Source: an uncultured bacterium (GTDB lineage: Bacteria > Cloacimonadota > Cloacimonadia > Cloacimonadales > Cloacimonadaceae). Taken from it: 9,612 nt of DNA. A model generated the notes under the pieces. That model did no database searches. It had not been told where the DNA came from and saw only the letters and a list, made by a program, of their open reading frames with translations. This document shows, in pieces, positions 1 through 6,158 of the stretch. Location: assembly GCA_937924555.1 (NCBI GenBank), contig CALDSN010000003.1, forward strand, positions 1-9,612, in the 5' to 3' direction. Position 1 is the stretch's first letter. Every line of letters starts with the position of its first letter. Position numbers and translations under genes: made by a program.

Positions 1-1604
1 ATGGGGAACCAAACGAGGTTAATGCCCACCCTCATCTTGACTGTAGTGGTGATATTGCCATTGTACATAATGGCATCATAGAGAATTATAAGCTCCTGCG
101 AGAGCAACTGCTGGAACTTGGTCACCGCTTTCATAGTGAGACCGATACAGAAGTTATTGCTCACCTGATTGAACAGTTCCTCACCAGTGAACCAAGCTTG
201 GAGGATGCCGTACGTGAAGCTATGAAACGGGTGGAAGGAACTTACGGGTTGGTTGTTATCTCCCGCAAAGAACCTGATAAACTCATTGCCGTGCGCAAGG
301 GAAGCCCTTTAATCATTGGGATTAGTGATTCCGAGCACTTTATCGCCAGTGATGTAAGCGCTATTGTTATCCATACCAAGCGGGTAATATACCTGCAAGA
401 TAACGAGCTGTGCATTGTACGGGCAGATGGCTTTGAAATTACCACTCTGGACAAACACAGTGTGAAGCCCCAGATTTCCGTGGTGGATTGGGACATCTCT
501 GCCATCGAAAAGGGTGAGTTCAAGCACTTCATGCTTAAAGAGATATTCGAACAACCCACAACCATCGGTAATGGCTTCCGTGGACGTATTAATGACCAAC
601 TCGGTACTGCTAGGCTTGGAGGACTTAATCTTGCAAGCTTCGAACTCCGCAAGATCAAGCAAATCCACCTTGTTGCCTGCGGAACATCATTTCACACCGC
701 ACTGATTGGCAAGTATATCATAGAAGACATTGCCCGCATTCCTGTACATGCTGAGTATGCCTCCGAGTATCGATATCGCAATCCCATCATACCCGAAGAT
801 ACTCTTGTTTTCGTTATCAGCCAATCAGGTGAGACAGCAGACACCTTGGCTGCCATGCGAGAAGCCAAAGCCAAGGGTGCCAGAGTATTAGGCATCACCA
901 ATGTGGTTGGCTCTACCATAGCTCGAGAAAGCGATGGCGGCACATACATCCACGCTGGCAGCGAGATAGGAGTTGCTTCCACCAAAGCATTCACCTCACA
1001 AGTCACCATCATGATTCTTCTGTCTGTGCTGATGGGACGTATGAACCACCTCTCGACAATGCAAGGTATGGAGTACATCAAAGAGCTGGAGCAGATACCT
1101 GCCAAAGTTGAAAGCATCCTTGCCTTAAATGACTGCATTCGTGACATAGCCTTAAGCATTAAGGATTGCAGCAATGCTCTTTATTTAGGTAGAGGAGTGA
1201 ACTATCCCGTTGCCTTAGAAGGAGCTCTCAAGTTGAAGGAGATATCCTACATCCATGCCGAAGGCTATCCTGCAGCGGAGATGAAGCATGGTCCCATTGC
1301 CTTAATAGACGAGAATATGCCCGTGGTAGCAATCGCCACCAAAGACCCCCTGTACGAGAAGATATACTCCAATCTACAAGAGGTACGTGCCCGTAAAGCA
1401 CGCCTGATCACCATCGCCTCTGAAGGTGATACCGAGCTATCTAAGATATCAGAGCATGTAATCTACATCCCGGATACGCTTACTAACCTTCAACCCCTGC
1501 TGACTGTTATCCCCCTACAGATGCTTGCCTACCATGTCGCTGACCTGAAGGGCTTTGATGTGGATCAACCCCGCAACTTGGCTAAAAGTGTAACGGTGGA
1601 GTAA
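1..1604 (+). CDS. glmS: Glutamine--fructose-6-phosphate aminotransferase (isomerizing), 5'-truncated by window edge
   Basis: GlmS converts fructose-6-phosphate and glutamine to glucosamine-6-phosphate in the cytoplasm, the first step towards UDP-GlcNAc for peptidoglycan and LPS. The reading frame is open from the first base: positions 1-2 finish a His codon and reading continues G-E-P-N-E-V-N-A-H-P-H. This is the middle of the glutaminase domain, so about 75 residues, including the catalytic N-terminal Cys, lie before the window. The H-N-G-I-I-E-N-Y oxyanion-hole segment and S-E-T-D-T-E-V are visible. Two SIS isomerase domains follow, with C-G-T-S-F-H, S-Q-S-G-E-T-A-D-T, E-I-G-V-A-S-T-K-A-F-T and A-E-M-K-H-G-P-I-A. 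The C-terminus D-Q-P-R-N-L-A-K-S-V-T-V-E is the classic GlmS ending. A start at the TTG at 198 would discard conserved glutaminase sequence and is not real. The final codons also serve as the ribosome-binding site of the next gene. Confidence 0.98.
   Translation, partial: GEPNEVNAHPHLDCSGDIAIVHNGIIENYKLLREQLLELGHRFHSETDTEVIAHLIEQFLTSEPSLEDAVREAMKRVEGTYGLVVISRKEPDKLIAVRKGSPLIIGISDSEHFIASDVSAIVIHTKRVIYLQDNELCIVRADGFEITTLDKHSVKPQISVVDWDISAIEKGEFKHFMLKEIFEQPTTIGNGFRGRINDQLGTARLGGLNLASFELRKIKQIHLVACGTSFHTALIGKYIIEDIARIPVHAEYASEYRYRNPIIPEDTLVFVISQSGETADTLAAMREAKAKGARVLGITNVVGSTIARESDGGTYIHAGSEIGVASTKAFTSQVTIMILLSVLMGRMNHLSTMQGMEYIKELEQIPAKVESILALNDCIRDIALSIKDCSNALYLGRGVNYPVALEGALKLKEISYIHAEGYPAAEMKHGPIALIDENMPVVAIATKDPLYEKIYSNLQEVRARKARLITIASEGDTELSKISEHVIYIPDTLTNLQPLLTVIPLQMLAYHVADLKGFDVDQPRNLAKSVTVE
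1595..1601 (+). promoter_or_regulatory. Shine-Dalgarno (GGTGGAG) inside the end of glmS, selecting a TTG start
   Basis: GGTGGAG lies over the last glmS codons, immediately before its TAA, and 8 nt before the TTG at 1610. It is the reason for choosing that TTG. No in-frame ATG or GTG is available nearby, and an in-frame stop lies just upstream at 1583. The placement suggests translational coupling to glmS. Confidence 0.65.
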
Positions 1605-1609
1605 CAACA

Positions 1610-1897
1610 TTGCTAAGCGTATGTGGAGTTAACTGCCAAAGCGACTGTTGCTCCTTTGGCACAGAGTGTAATGGTTGTAACGAACTGGCTGGAAAGGTCA
1701 GTTGGGCTGTGTTCTATGATACAGACACCTGCCCAATCTATGCCTGTGTCGCGGCGAAGCATCTCACCACCTGTGCTGCCTGTGGTCTTGCCCCATGTGA
1801 TGTGTGGAACAGCACCCGCAATCCCGATGCTTCCGATGAGGAGTTTAACCGCGATATCGCTTCTCGCTTGAGCAATCTGTCTCAACTATCAAAGTAG
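1610..1897 (+). CDS. Small cysteine-rich DUF3795-type protein
   Basis: This encodes 95 residues of unknown function. I recognise the DUF3795 pattern: C-G-x-x-C near the start, paired cysteines (C13/C14, C20-x-x-C23), then C41-P-x-Y-x-C46 and C55-x-x-C58-x-x-x-P-C63. The eleven cysteines all fall in the first two thirds, which suggests metal or Fe-S binding (inference; the family has no firmly established activity that I know of). There is no signal peptide, so it is probably cytoplasmic. The tail after residue 66 is polar and Cys-free. It starts at TTG 5 nt after the glmS stop, with a Shine-Dalgarno inside glmS, so it is very likely co-transcribed and coupled with glmS. The start is forced by a frame stop upstream and by conserved Cys5 immediately downstream. 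Confidence is good in the gene and family, low in any function. Confidence 0.82.
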   Translation: MLSVCGVNCQSDCCSFGTECNGCNELAGKVSWAVFYDTDTCPIYACVAAKHLTTCAACGLAPCDVWNSTRNPDASDEEFNRDIASRLSNLSQLSK

Positions 1898-1914
1898 CAT
1901 TTTACCCATATAAC

Positions 1915-1944
1915 AAAACCCGGCAGGTTCACTGCCGGGTTTTT
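1915..1944. terminator. Bidirectional rho-independent terminator
   Basis: A perfect GC-rich stem, CCCGGCAG (1919-1926) and CTGCCGGG (1932-1939), encloses the loop GTTCA. It is flanked by AAAA on the left and TTTTT on the right, which extend the stem and give a U-tract on either strand. It sits 17 nt after the DUF3795 stop and about 20 nt beyond the stop of the convergent - strand gene, so it can end both the glmS unit and the opposing two-gene unit. Confidence 0.93.
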
Positions 1945-1963
1945 GCTTTATCTAATATCTTGT

Positions 1964-2338
1964 CTATTCTTTCTCTTCCGTTTCTTCCGCAGCTTCTTCC
2001 ACTGGCTCAGCAACGGCTTCACCTTTGGTGTAGATGCTTATTTCAATGGAGTTCTTGGACAGTTCAGGATAGAAATCATCAATATATTCCTGCACAGTGT
2101 TGTCTATATCAGCGTGTTTTTCCAACACTTCCTGTGAGAAGCCGATTTTAATGATCATGGAGTTCAAGGTGCGGCTGATATTCATTTCCGGCAACTCTCC
2201 ATACACATTGTTTAGAAACTCGGGTAAAGACTTGGATAACTTAACCGTTCCATTTATCTTCTTGTAGGCTTTTAAGCCAAAATTAGCGGCAAAAGCTGCA
2301 CCACCAATAACCAATAGGGCTTTCAATAGCTTCTTCAT
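1964..2338 (-). CDS. Membrane-anchored protein of unknown function with acidic tail
   Basis: I do not recognise this 124-residue protein. Residues 2-6 are basic (K-K-L-L-K), followed by a small-residue-rich hydrophobic stretch to about residue 20 (A-L-L-V-I-G-G-A-A-F-A-A). This could be a single N-terminal membrane anchor or an uncleaved signal. Residues 25-105 form a soluble, mixed-charge region that looks helical. The last 19 residues are dominated by Glu and Ala with no basic residue except the penultimate Lys, so the tail is strongly acidic and probably disordered. The start is ATG with GAGAGG (complement of 2347-2352) 8 nt upstream. It begins 14 nt after the stop of the OB-fold gene, so it is the second gene of that unit and ends at the shared terminator. 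The pairing with a secreted protein suggests an envelope role, but this is only inference. Confidence 0.8.
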   Translation of the reverse strand: MKKLLKALLVIGGAAFAANFGLKAYKKINGTVKLSKSLPEFLNNVYGELPEMNISRTLNSMIIKIGFSQEVLEKHADIDNTVQEYIDDFYPELSKNSIEISIYTKGEAVAEPVEEAAEETEEKE

Positions 2339-2352
2339 CGTCTATACCTCTC

Positions 2353-3066
2353 TTATTTGTATATTGATTTTATCTTTCCCCAGCTTCTGCTTTGCACAGA
2401 CTTGGGTTGATTACTAAGGATATCGGCACTGCTTGCTAAACTCAAGGAAAACTCGCTAAATCCAAAGGTCACTATCCCACAGATTGAAGTGTAGGTCCCC
2501 CCGGAAGCAAGTAAGATGTCCCTATTACCAAAGTTCCCACCTTGGACAGAGCATGTTCCGGAGCCATCCGTAACGTTCAGCTTGCTTTTCTGTGCTTTTG
2601 CGGAGTATGCCGTGGCATTTAACAACTTGGCATAAACACCCTCATATGCCTCGGCTTCGCCTGCTTGAGAAAGTTGCCCTGTGGCAAGAATAACGGGGCG
2701 GGGAAGCGGAACAGAGCTATCCACAACCTTGCTTTGACTGATATTCTGCAGACAGGTCATACCAAAGGTTTCGGATACTATGCCTGTAACCAGCACTCTA
2801 TCCCCTTTGTGAATACGTGGATTTTTATCCAAAATCAGGATACCGCGCCATGCACCATTCAAAGCTTCACTGATGAAATATCCACCATCACGATAGTTTG
2901 GAGCGGTAACAATACCTTCCAAGGTGACAGCTTTCCCCACATAGTTTGAGGGATATGTTCCATCACTACCAGGGTTGGTGGTAAACTGAATATCATATAT
3001 AGAGATAGCCCAAGCCCCTGTTACGAGGCTCGTTATCAGACATAGCATTATGAGTATCTTTTGCAT
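2353..3066 (-). CDS. Secreted protein with two OB-fold-like domains (nuclease-accessory type), no catalytic domain
   Basis: This encodes 237 residues with a clear Sec signal peptide (M-Q-K-I then a hydrophobic core; likely cleavage after A-W-A at residue 20). Residues about 22-115 (I-Y-D-I-Q..., G-K-A-V-T-L-E-G-I-V-T-A, G-Y-F-I, G-D-R-V-L-V-T-G-I-V-S-E) resemble the OB-fold that precedes the catalytic domain in secreted nucleases of the YhcR/ExeM kind. Residues about 136-216 (E-A-Y-E-G-V, V-T-D-G-S-G, G-I-V-T-F-G-F-S-E-F-S-L) look like a second copy. No nuclease or phosphatase domain follows; the chain ends in a short linker and S-W-G-K-I-K-S-I-Y-K. It may bind nucleic acid or another ligand outside the cytoplasmic membrane (inference). 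The start is ATG with the strong Shine-Dalgarno AGAGGTGAT just upstream, and a promoter lies at 3085-3112. It is the first gene of a two-gene unit. Confidence 0.8.
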   Translation of the reverse strand: MQKILIMLCLITSLVTGAWAISIYDIQFTTNPGSDGTYPSNYVGKAVTLEGIVTAPNYRDGGYFISEALNGAWRGILILDKNPRIHKGDRVLVTGIVSETFGMTCLQNISQSKVVDSSVPLPRPVILATGQLSQAGEAEAYEGVYAKLLNATAYSAKAQKSKLNVTDGSGTCSVQGGNFGNRDILLASGGTYTSICGIVTFGFSEFSLSLASSADILSNQPKSVQSRSWGKIKSIYK

Positions 3067-3084
3067 ACATCACCTCTATGTGGC

Positions 3085-3112
3085 AATCTAATTCGCTTGA
3101 GTTTCTTGTCAA
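3085..3112 (-). promoter_or_regulatory. Sigma-70-like promoter for the OB-fold/124-residue unit
   Basis: On the - strand a perfect TTGACA (complement of 3107-3112) is followed after 16 nt by TAGATT (complement of 3085-3090), four of six matches to TATAAT. Transcription would start only about 12-15 nt before the ATG, leaving a short leader that still contains the Shine-Dalgarno. The fit was judged by eye, and no other candidate in the gap is as good. Confidence 0.55.
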
Positions 3113-3125
3113 GACAAATCAAGAC
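3106..3125. promoter_or_regulatory. Operator-like palindrome and direct repeat over the -35 element
   Basis: TTGTC-AA-GACAA (3106-3117) is an inverted repeat with 5-bp arms that includes the -35 hexamer. TCAAGAC also occurs twice, at 3109-3115 and 3119-3125, exactly 10 bp apart. Either arrangement could be a regulator-binding site for the downstream unit. The arms are short, so chance is possible. Confidence 0.3.
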
Positions 3126-3195
3126 TTTATTTCATTATTAAATTTCGGTCTTGCCGATAGGTATTTATACAAGCAAAGCCTGTGCCAATAGGTAA

Positions 3196-3217
3196 GATAA
3201 TTATGATATCCATTATC
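3196..3217. repeat. AT-rich dyad in the intergenic gap
   Basis: GATAAT (3196-3201) and ATTATC (3212-3217) are perfect inverted 6-bp arms around a 10-nt spacer that contains the palindrome GATATC. It lies next to the 11-bp repeat array and may belong to the same element. It has no T-tract suited to termination. Confidence 0.4.
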
Positions 3218-3229
3218 GTTCGCTTGGTA

Positions 3230-3287
3230 TCATTATGGTGTCATTACGCACTCATTACGCTCTTTGTCCGCAATGAGTCCGCAATAA
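3230..3287. repeat. Array of 11-bp units: three direct, then two inverted
   Basis: The units are TCATTATGGTG (3230-3240), TCATTACGCAC (3241-3251) and TCATTACGCTC (3252-3262). After a TTT spacer come GTCCGCAATGA (3266-3276) and GTCCGCAATAA (3277-3287). The complements of the last two are TCATTGCGGAC and TTATTGCGGAC, so all five fit roughly TCATTRCGSAC. Phasing within each block is exact at 11 bp, near one helical turn. The whole can also fold as an imperfect hairpin with TTT in the loop. It lies between the patatin stop and the promoter of the next unit. It could be a regulator-binding array, a small dispersed intergenic repeat, or part of a 3' end. No gene is seen in the gap 3067-3349. Confidence 0.7.
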
Positions 3288-3349
3288 TTAAGTAATTCAA
3301 CCCAGTAAGAATTAGCAGATTACTCGTCTGGGATACTATCAGGAATAGT

Positions 3350-5533
3350 TTATTTGCGGGAGAATTTGAAAATATCGAAATCGTAGCCCAAACTGAGGAA
3401 AGAATTGAACACACCGTTCTGATTTATGGACAAATTCAAACGAGCAGGCATTACTTTGTTCGGCAACCCGATGCCCATAAAGCCACAGTATTCCCATGAT
3501 TTATCTGCTCCCCACAATTCATCTTCAGAGTAGCGCAGCCATTGAAACCCACCATTGAACACAAAAGTCTTGCATGGTTTGGTGGATAAGCCCAGAGTAA
3601 AGATTTGATAATAGGGAGCACTAACCTCATAGCGAGAATAACCCATGAAACCTTCCGTTCCCCCAATCACGAAAGGATCGTATTGGATGCTTTCCTGAGA
3701 GTTCAAATAGGTTCCGTTGTCGATGCTGCCAAAGCTGCTGACACATGAATTCAGAGGGACATAAACCTCCATCTTGCCTTGCAGACTGCTATACGAATAG
3801 TCACTTACAGCTTCGTTTCGGGAGAAATTGAACTTTGCCATGATGCGGGAACCACGTGTGGGGAAAATATAGTCATCCAAGGTCTCCCGATATGCCTTAA
3901 CGCCTACACCGCTGATAACGTTATTAAGGGGTAAGGAGGGAGTCTCGGATATCTCTTTGTATAGCCTGGTTCTATGCGTATAAAGGAACATCTCGCCGAT
4001 CATGATGTCCTTGGCAAACACGCCCAAGCCAGTGGTCATACCCCATTCAAGGGAGTTTACACTGCTCGTTTTATGATGATCGGTGTAATTGTAGATAGTC
4101 TTTTCGTTTATGTACGGGAAAATCCTGTAGTATGCTCCCCACTCTTCCCCATAGTTTTTAACATAGTCCACATTCAGCTCGTTGCGTCCTCCAAGTTTAA
4201 CCTCGGCAACCAGCTTGGAATTCTTCAACAGGTAATTATTCAGCACCAACACACCACCTGCACTTAGCTTATCATCGCTGCTGTAGGTGATGTTGATGGC
4301 AGCCTGCTTGAGTTCCTTTTCTTTAACGTGCAGAATGAGGTTGTATTTATCCTCGGCAACCCTAACCAATTGTGGGTAAATGGTGCTGAACGCCTGGGAA
4401 TTCCATGCTTTTACGCAGGCATTGTAAATCTCTTGGGTACTCAGTTGATTACCGGAGTGAATACCGGCATATTCCTGCACTTTTGCACTGCTGAGGAACT
4501 CATTACCCTCAACGATGATATCTTTTATGGCAAAGCTGGTTTTGTCTCTGTCAAAGCTTTTGTTTGTTCCAGTTCTTTGGGGATGTGCCTCAGTACTTAA
4601 CTCTTCTTTGAACGCTCTGATAGCCTGTATATGCTCTCGAGTAGCCTTCTCGCCAATGTCAATGATCTCTTTGATGCGGTCATAATCACTGGCAGTGTAG
4701 GATGTTAAGTCCGGCTCCAGAAGCAGATCAATACAGTCCAGATGCTCATTTAGGGTTTTGGTGATGCCGATATTGATGGTTTGATCCAGAACTTCTATCA
4801 GATTATTCAAATTCTCGTTATTGCGAAGAGTAGAATTGACCTTCAAACCAATAACCTTATCCGCACCGAGTTCATGTAACAACTCACCGGGGAGATTCTG
4901 GGATACCCCGCCATCGATGTAAACATCACCATCAATCTCAAAGGGTTTAACCAGGCTGGGGATGGACATAGAGGCTCGCATCGCCTGCATCAATGAGCCG
5001 GAACGGAAGGTTACTGCTTCACCTGTGTACAGATTTGTAGCATTGCAAGCAAAGGGAATGGGAAGTTGGTCAAAAGAATCAACTTGGGCAGCTGCGGCAA
5101 ATATCTTAAACAACTCTAGGTTTATCTTATTCCCCACATAAACACTTGATGGCAAGCGAGGAACCCAAGTATCGCTAAGCTCAAACATGGCATTCCCATA
5201 TGGTGCCCACCGTTTCTGGCCAATATACAGGTCCTTACGGAAATGCAAATCTTGAGTAAGATATTGCCAGTCTAAACCCAAGCAAATCTGCTCAATCTCC
5301 TGTGCATTATAGCCCATAGAATAGAACCCGCCAATGATTGCACCAATGCTTGAACCGGCTATGTAATCCGGCTTAAGCCCTTCCTCTTCCAGCACTTTGA
5401 GAACACCAATATGGGCAAAACCTCTGGCACCACCTCCGCTGAAGGCGTAGCCAAGCTTCTCTGCATTCAGTTTGCCACCGAAAGCAACAAGCATGACAAG
5501 GAAAACCAGAGATAATCTGCTTACACGCGCCAT
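3350..5533 (-). CDS. Patatin-like phospholipase with POTRA and outer-membrane β-barrel (PlpD / type Vd family)
   Basis: This encodes 727 residues, about the size of Pseudomonas PlpD. The signal peptide covers residues 1-24 (cleavage near L-N-A). The patatin domain spans about 26-310: oxyanion loop S-G-G-G-A-R-G (32-38), nucleophile elbow G-S-S-I-G with Ser62, the conserved R-A-S-M-S-I-P, and the catalytic Asp of D207-G-G. All catalytic-dyad residues are intact, so lipase/phospholipase activity is expected. A POTRA-like domain lies at about 333-407 (I-K-D-I-I-V-E-G-N onward). The rest is a surface-antigen (Bac_surface_Ag/Omp85-type) barrel of alternating aromatic strands, ending near F-L-S-L-G-Y-D-F-D-I-F-K-F. 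The domain order predicts an outer-membrane protein with the lipase domain outside the barrel. The ATG is fixed by an in-frame stop 12 nt upstream but has no evident Shine-Dalgarno. It lies 22 nt after the LiaF-like gene, so translation may depend on coupling. Confidence 0.93.
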   Translation of the reverse strand: MARVSRLSLVFLVMLVAFGGKLNAEKLGYAFSGGGARGFAHIGVLKVLEEEGLKPDYIAGSSIGAIIGGFYSMGYNAQEIEQICLGLDWQYLTQDLHFRKDLYIGQKRWAPYGNAMFELSDTWVPRLPSSVYVGNKINLELFKIFAAAAQVDSFDQLPIPFACNATNLYTGEAVTFRSGSLMQAMRASMSIPSLVKPFEIDGDVYIDGGVSQNLPGELLHELGADKVIGLKVNSTLRNNENLNNLIEVLDQTINIGITKTLNEHLDCIDLLLEPDLTSYTASDYDRIKEIIDIGEKATREHIQAIRAFKEELSTEAHPQRTGTNKSFDRDKTSFAIKDIIVEGNEFLSSAKVQEYAGIHSGNQLSTQEIYNACVKAWNSQAFSTIYPQLVRVAEDKYNLILHVKEKELKQAAINITYSSDDKLSAGGVLVLNNYLLKNSKLVAEVKLGGRNELNVDYVKNYGEEWGAYYRIFPYINEKTIYNYTDHHKTSSVNSLEWGMTTGLGVFAKDIMIGEMFLYTHRTRLYKEISETPSLPLNNVISGVGVKAYRETLDDYIFPTRGSRIMAKFNFSRNEAVSDYSYSSLQGKMEVYVPLNSCVSSFGSIDNGTYLNSQESIQYDPFVIGGTEGFMGYSRYEVSAPYYQIFTLGLSTKPCKTFVFNGGFQWLRYSEDELWGADKSWEYCGFMGIGLPNKVMPARLNLSINQNGVFNSFLSLGYDFDIFKFSRK

Positions 5534-5555
5534 ATATGGGGATACTTAATGCAGC

Positions 5556-6146
5556 CTAAAAGTCCTCGGCTGGTGGAGCTGCCTCTTTATTAGGAGCAGT
5601 ATCATGTGCTTTTGCGGGACGATCTACAACCGTGAATTCCATGCGCCCGAATACAGCAGAAGCATCTATGCTAATAGGAGTGGAGGTGCTGTCTTGGTTG
5701 ATGGCAGTGCGATTCTCCGAGATGCCATAATGCCCCGTTTTCGGGAGCACAATGCCACCCAACACAGCAGTTGTTTGAATGTCAAAACGCAAGTCACTGG
5801 GAAGGATAACATTGGCAGAGCCAAAGACCACGGTTATCTCCAGGTTCTTACTGTCTGCTTTCAGGTCGCTAAGGTCAATATCTCCACTGGCAAACACCAT
5901 GGTATACTCTTGGTTATCGCGACTATAGACAACCGTGTTGGCTTTATGGTGATTGTGGCTGGAGTACTTCACCCGTGGTTTTCCGCCACCGATGAGCATG
6001 CGGACTCCAAACATGATGATTACTATGGCAAAGAACACTTTCATCAGGGGTAGATTGATGTTGAATCCCTTTAGAAAGATCGACACACCGAAGAGTATAA
6101 TCATCACTCCCCAAAAGATGTTACCAAAGAAAAAGTCCATTCTCAT
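5556..6146 (-). CDS. LiaF-like two-TM membrane protein (cell-envelope stress sensor family)
   Basis: This encodes 196 residues. Two hydrophobic segments, about 8-25 (I-F-W-G-V-M-I-I-L-F-G-V) and 33-53 (V-F-F-A-I-V-I-I-M-F-G-V), form a hairpin. A glycine-rich turn and a basic/His patch follow, then a β-rich C-terminal domain. Its repeated motifs, I-T-V-V-F-G-S-A-N-V-I-L-P, A-V-L-G-G-I-V-L-P and A-V-F-G-R-M-E-F, are typical of the LiaF-like C-terminal domain (DUF2154-type). Classic LiaF has more TM segments and inhibits a LiaRS kinase in Firmicutes. No kinase or regulator is near here, so only the domain likeness is claimed. The open frame extends to 6185, inside purL, but the ATG at 6146 is preferred because a strong GGAGGAGG fills the 10 nt between it and the purL stop. 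The ATG at 6140 is also possible. The extreme C-terminus is Ala/Pro/Glu-rich. Confidence 0.82.
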   Translation of the reverse strand: MRMDFFFGNIFWGVMIILFGVSIFLKGFNINLPLMKVFFAIVIIMFGVRMLIGGGKPRVKYSSHNHHKANTVVYSRDNQEYTMVFASGDIDLSDLKADSKNLEITVVFGSANVILPSDLRFDIQTTAVLGGIVLPKTGHYGISENRTAINQDSTSTPISIDASAVFGRMEFTVVDRPAKAHDTAPNKEAAPPAEDF

Positions 6147-6158
6147 TTCCTCCTCCTC
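6147..6158 (-). promoter_or_regulatory. Shine-Dalgarno overlapping the purL stop, setting the LiaF-like start
   Basis: The - strand reads TGA-GGAGGAGGAA-ATG: the purL stop runs directly into a repeated GGAGG. This supports the ATG at 6146 (or 6140) over the more distant in-frame ATGs within purL, and indicates translational coupling between purL and the LiaF-like gene. Confidence 0.75.

Noticed and set aside
692..1174. Antisense open frame inside glmS
   Set aside because: It lies wholly opposite highly conserved GlmS coding sequence and its product has no recognisable features.
198..1604. glmS as a complete gene starting at the TTG at 198
   Set aside because: The frame is open back to base 1 and encodes conserved glutaminase sequence, so the gene is simply cut by the window edge.
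1943..2137. Hydrophobic + strand open frame after the terminator
   Set aside because: It is the complement of the acidic-tail gene, which reads as Phe/Leu/Ser-rich on the other strand; no ribosome-binding site, and it begins within the terminator tail.
3230..3287. CRISPR array
   Set aside because: The units are 11 bp with no spacers and include inverted copies; no cas genes are nearby.
3301..3332. CCCAG/CTGGG inverted repeat as the patatin terminator
   Set aside because: The arms are 5 bp around a 22-nt loop, followed only by a loosely T-rich stretch; too weak to call.
3335..3349. Hairpin ACTAT/ATAGT right after the patatin stop as a terminator
   Set aside because: The stem is only 5 bp and AU-rich, with no T-tract following on the - strand.
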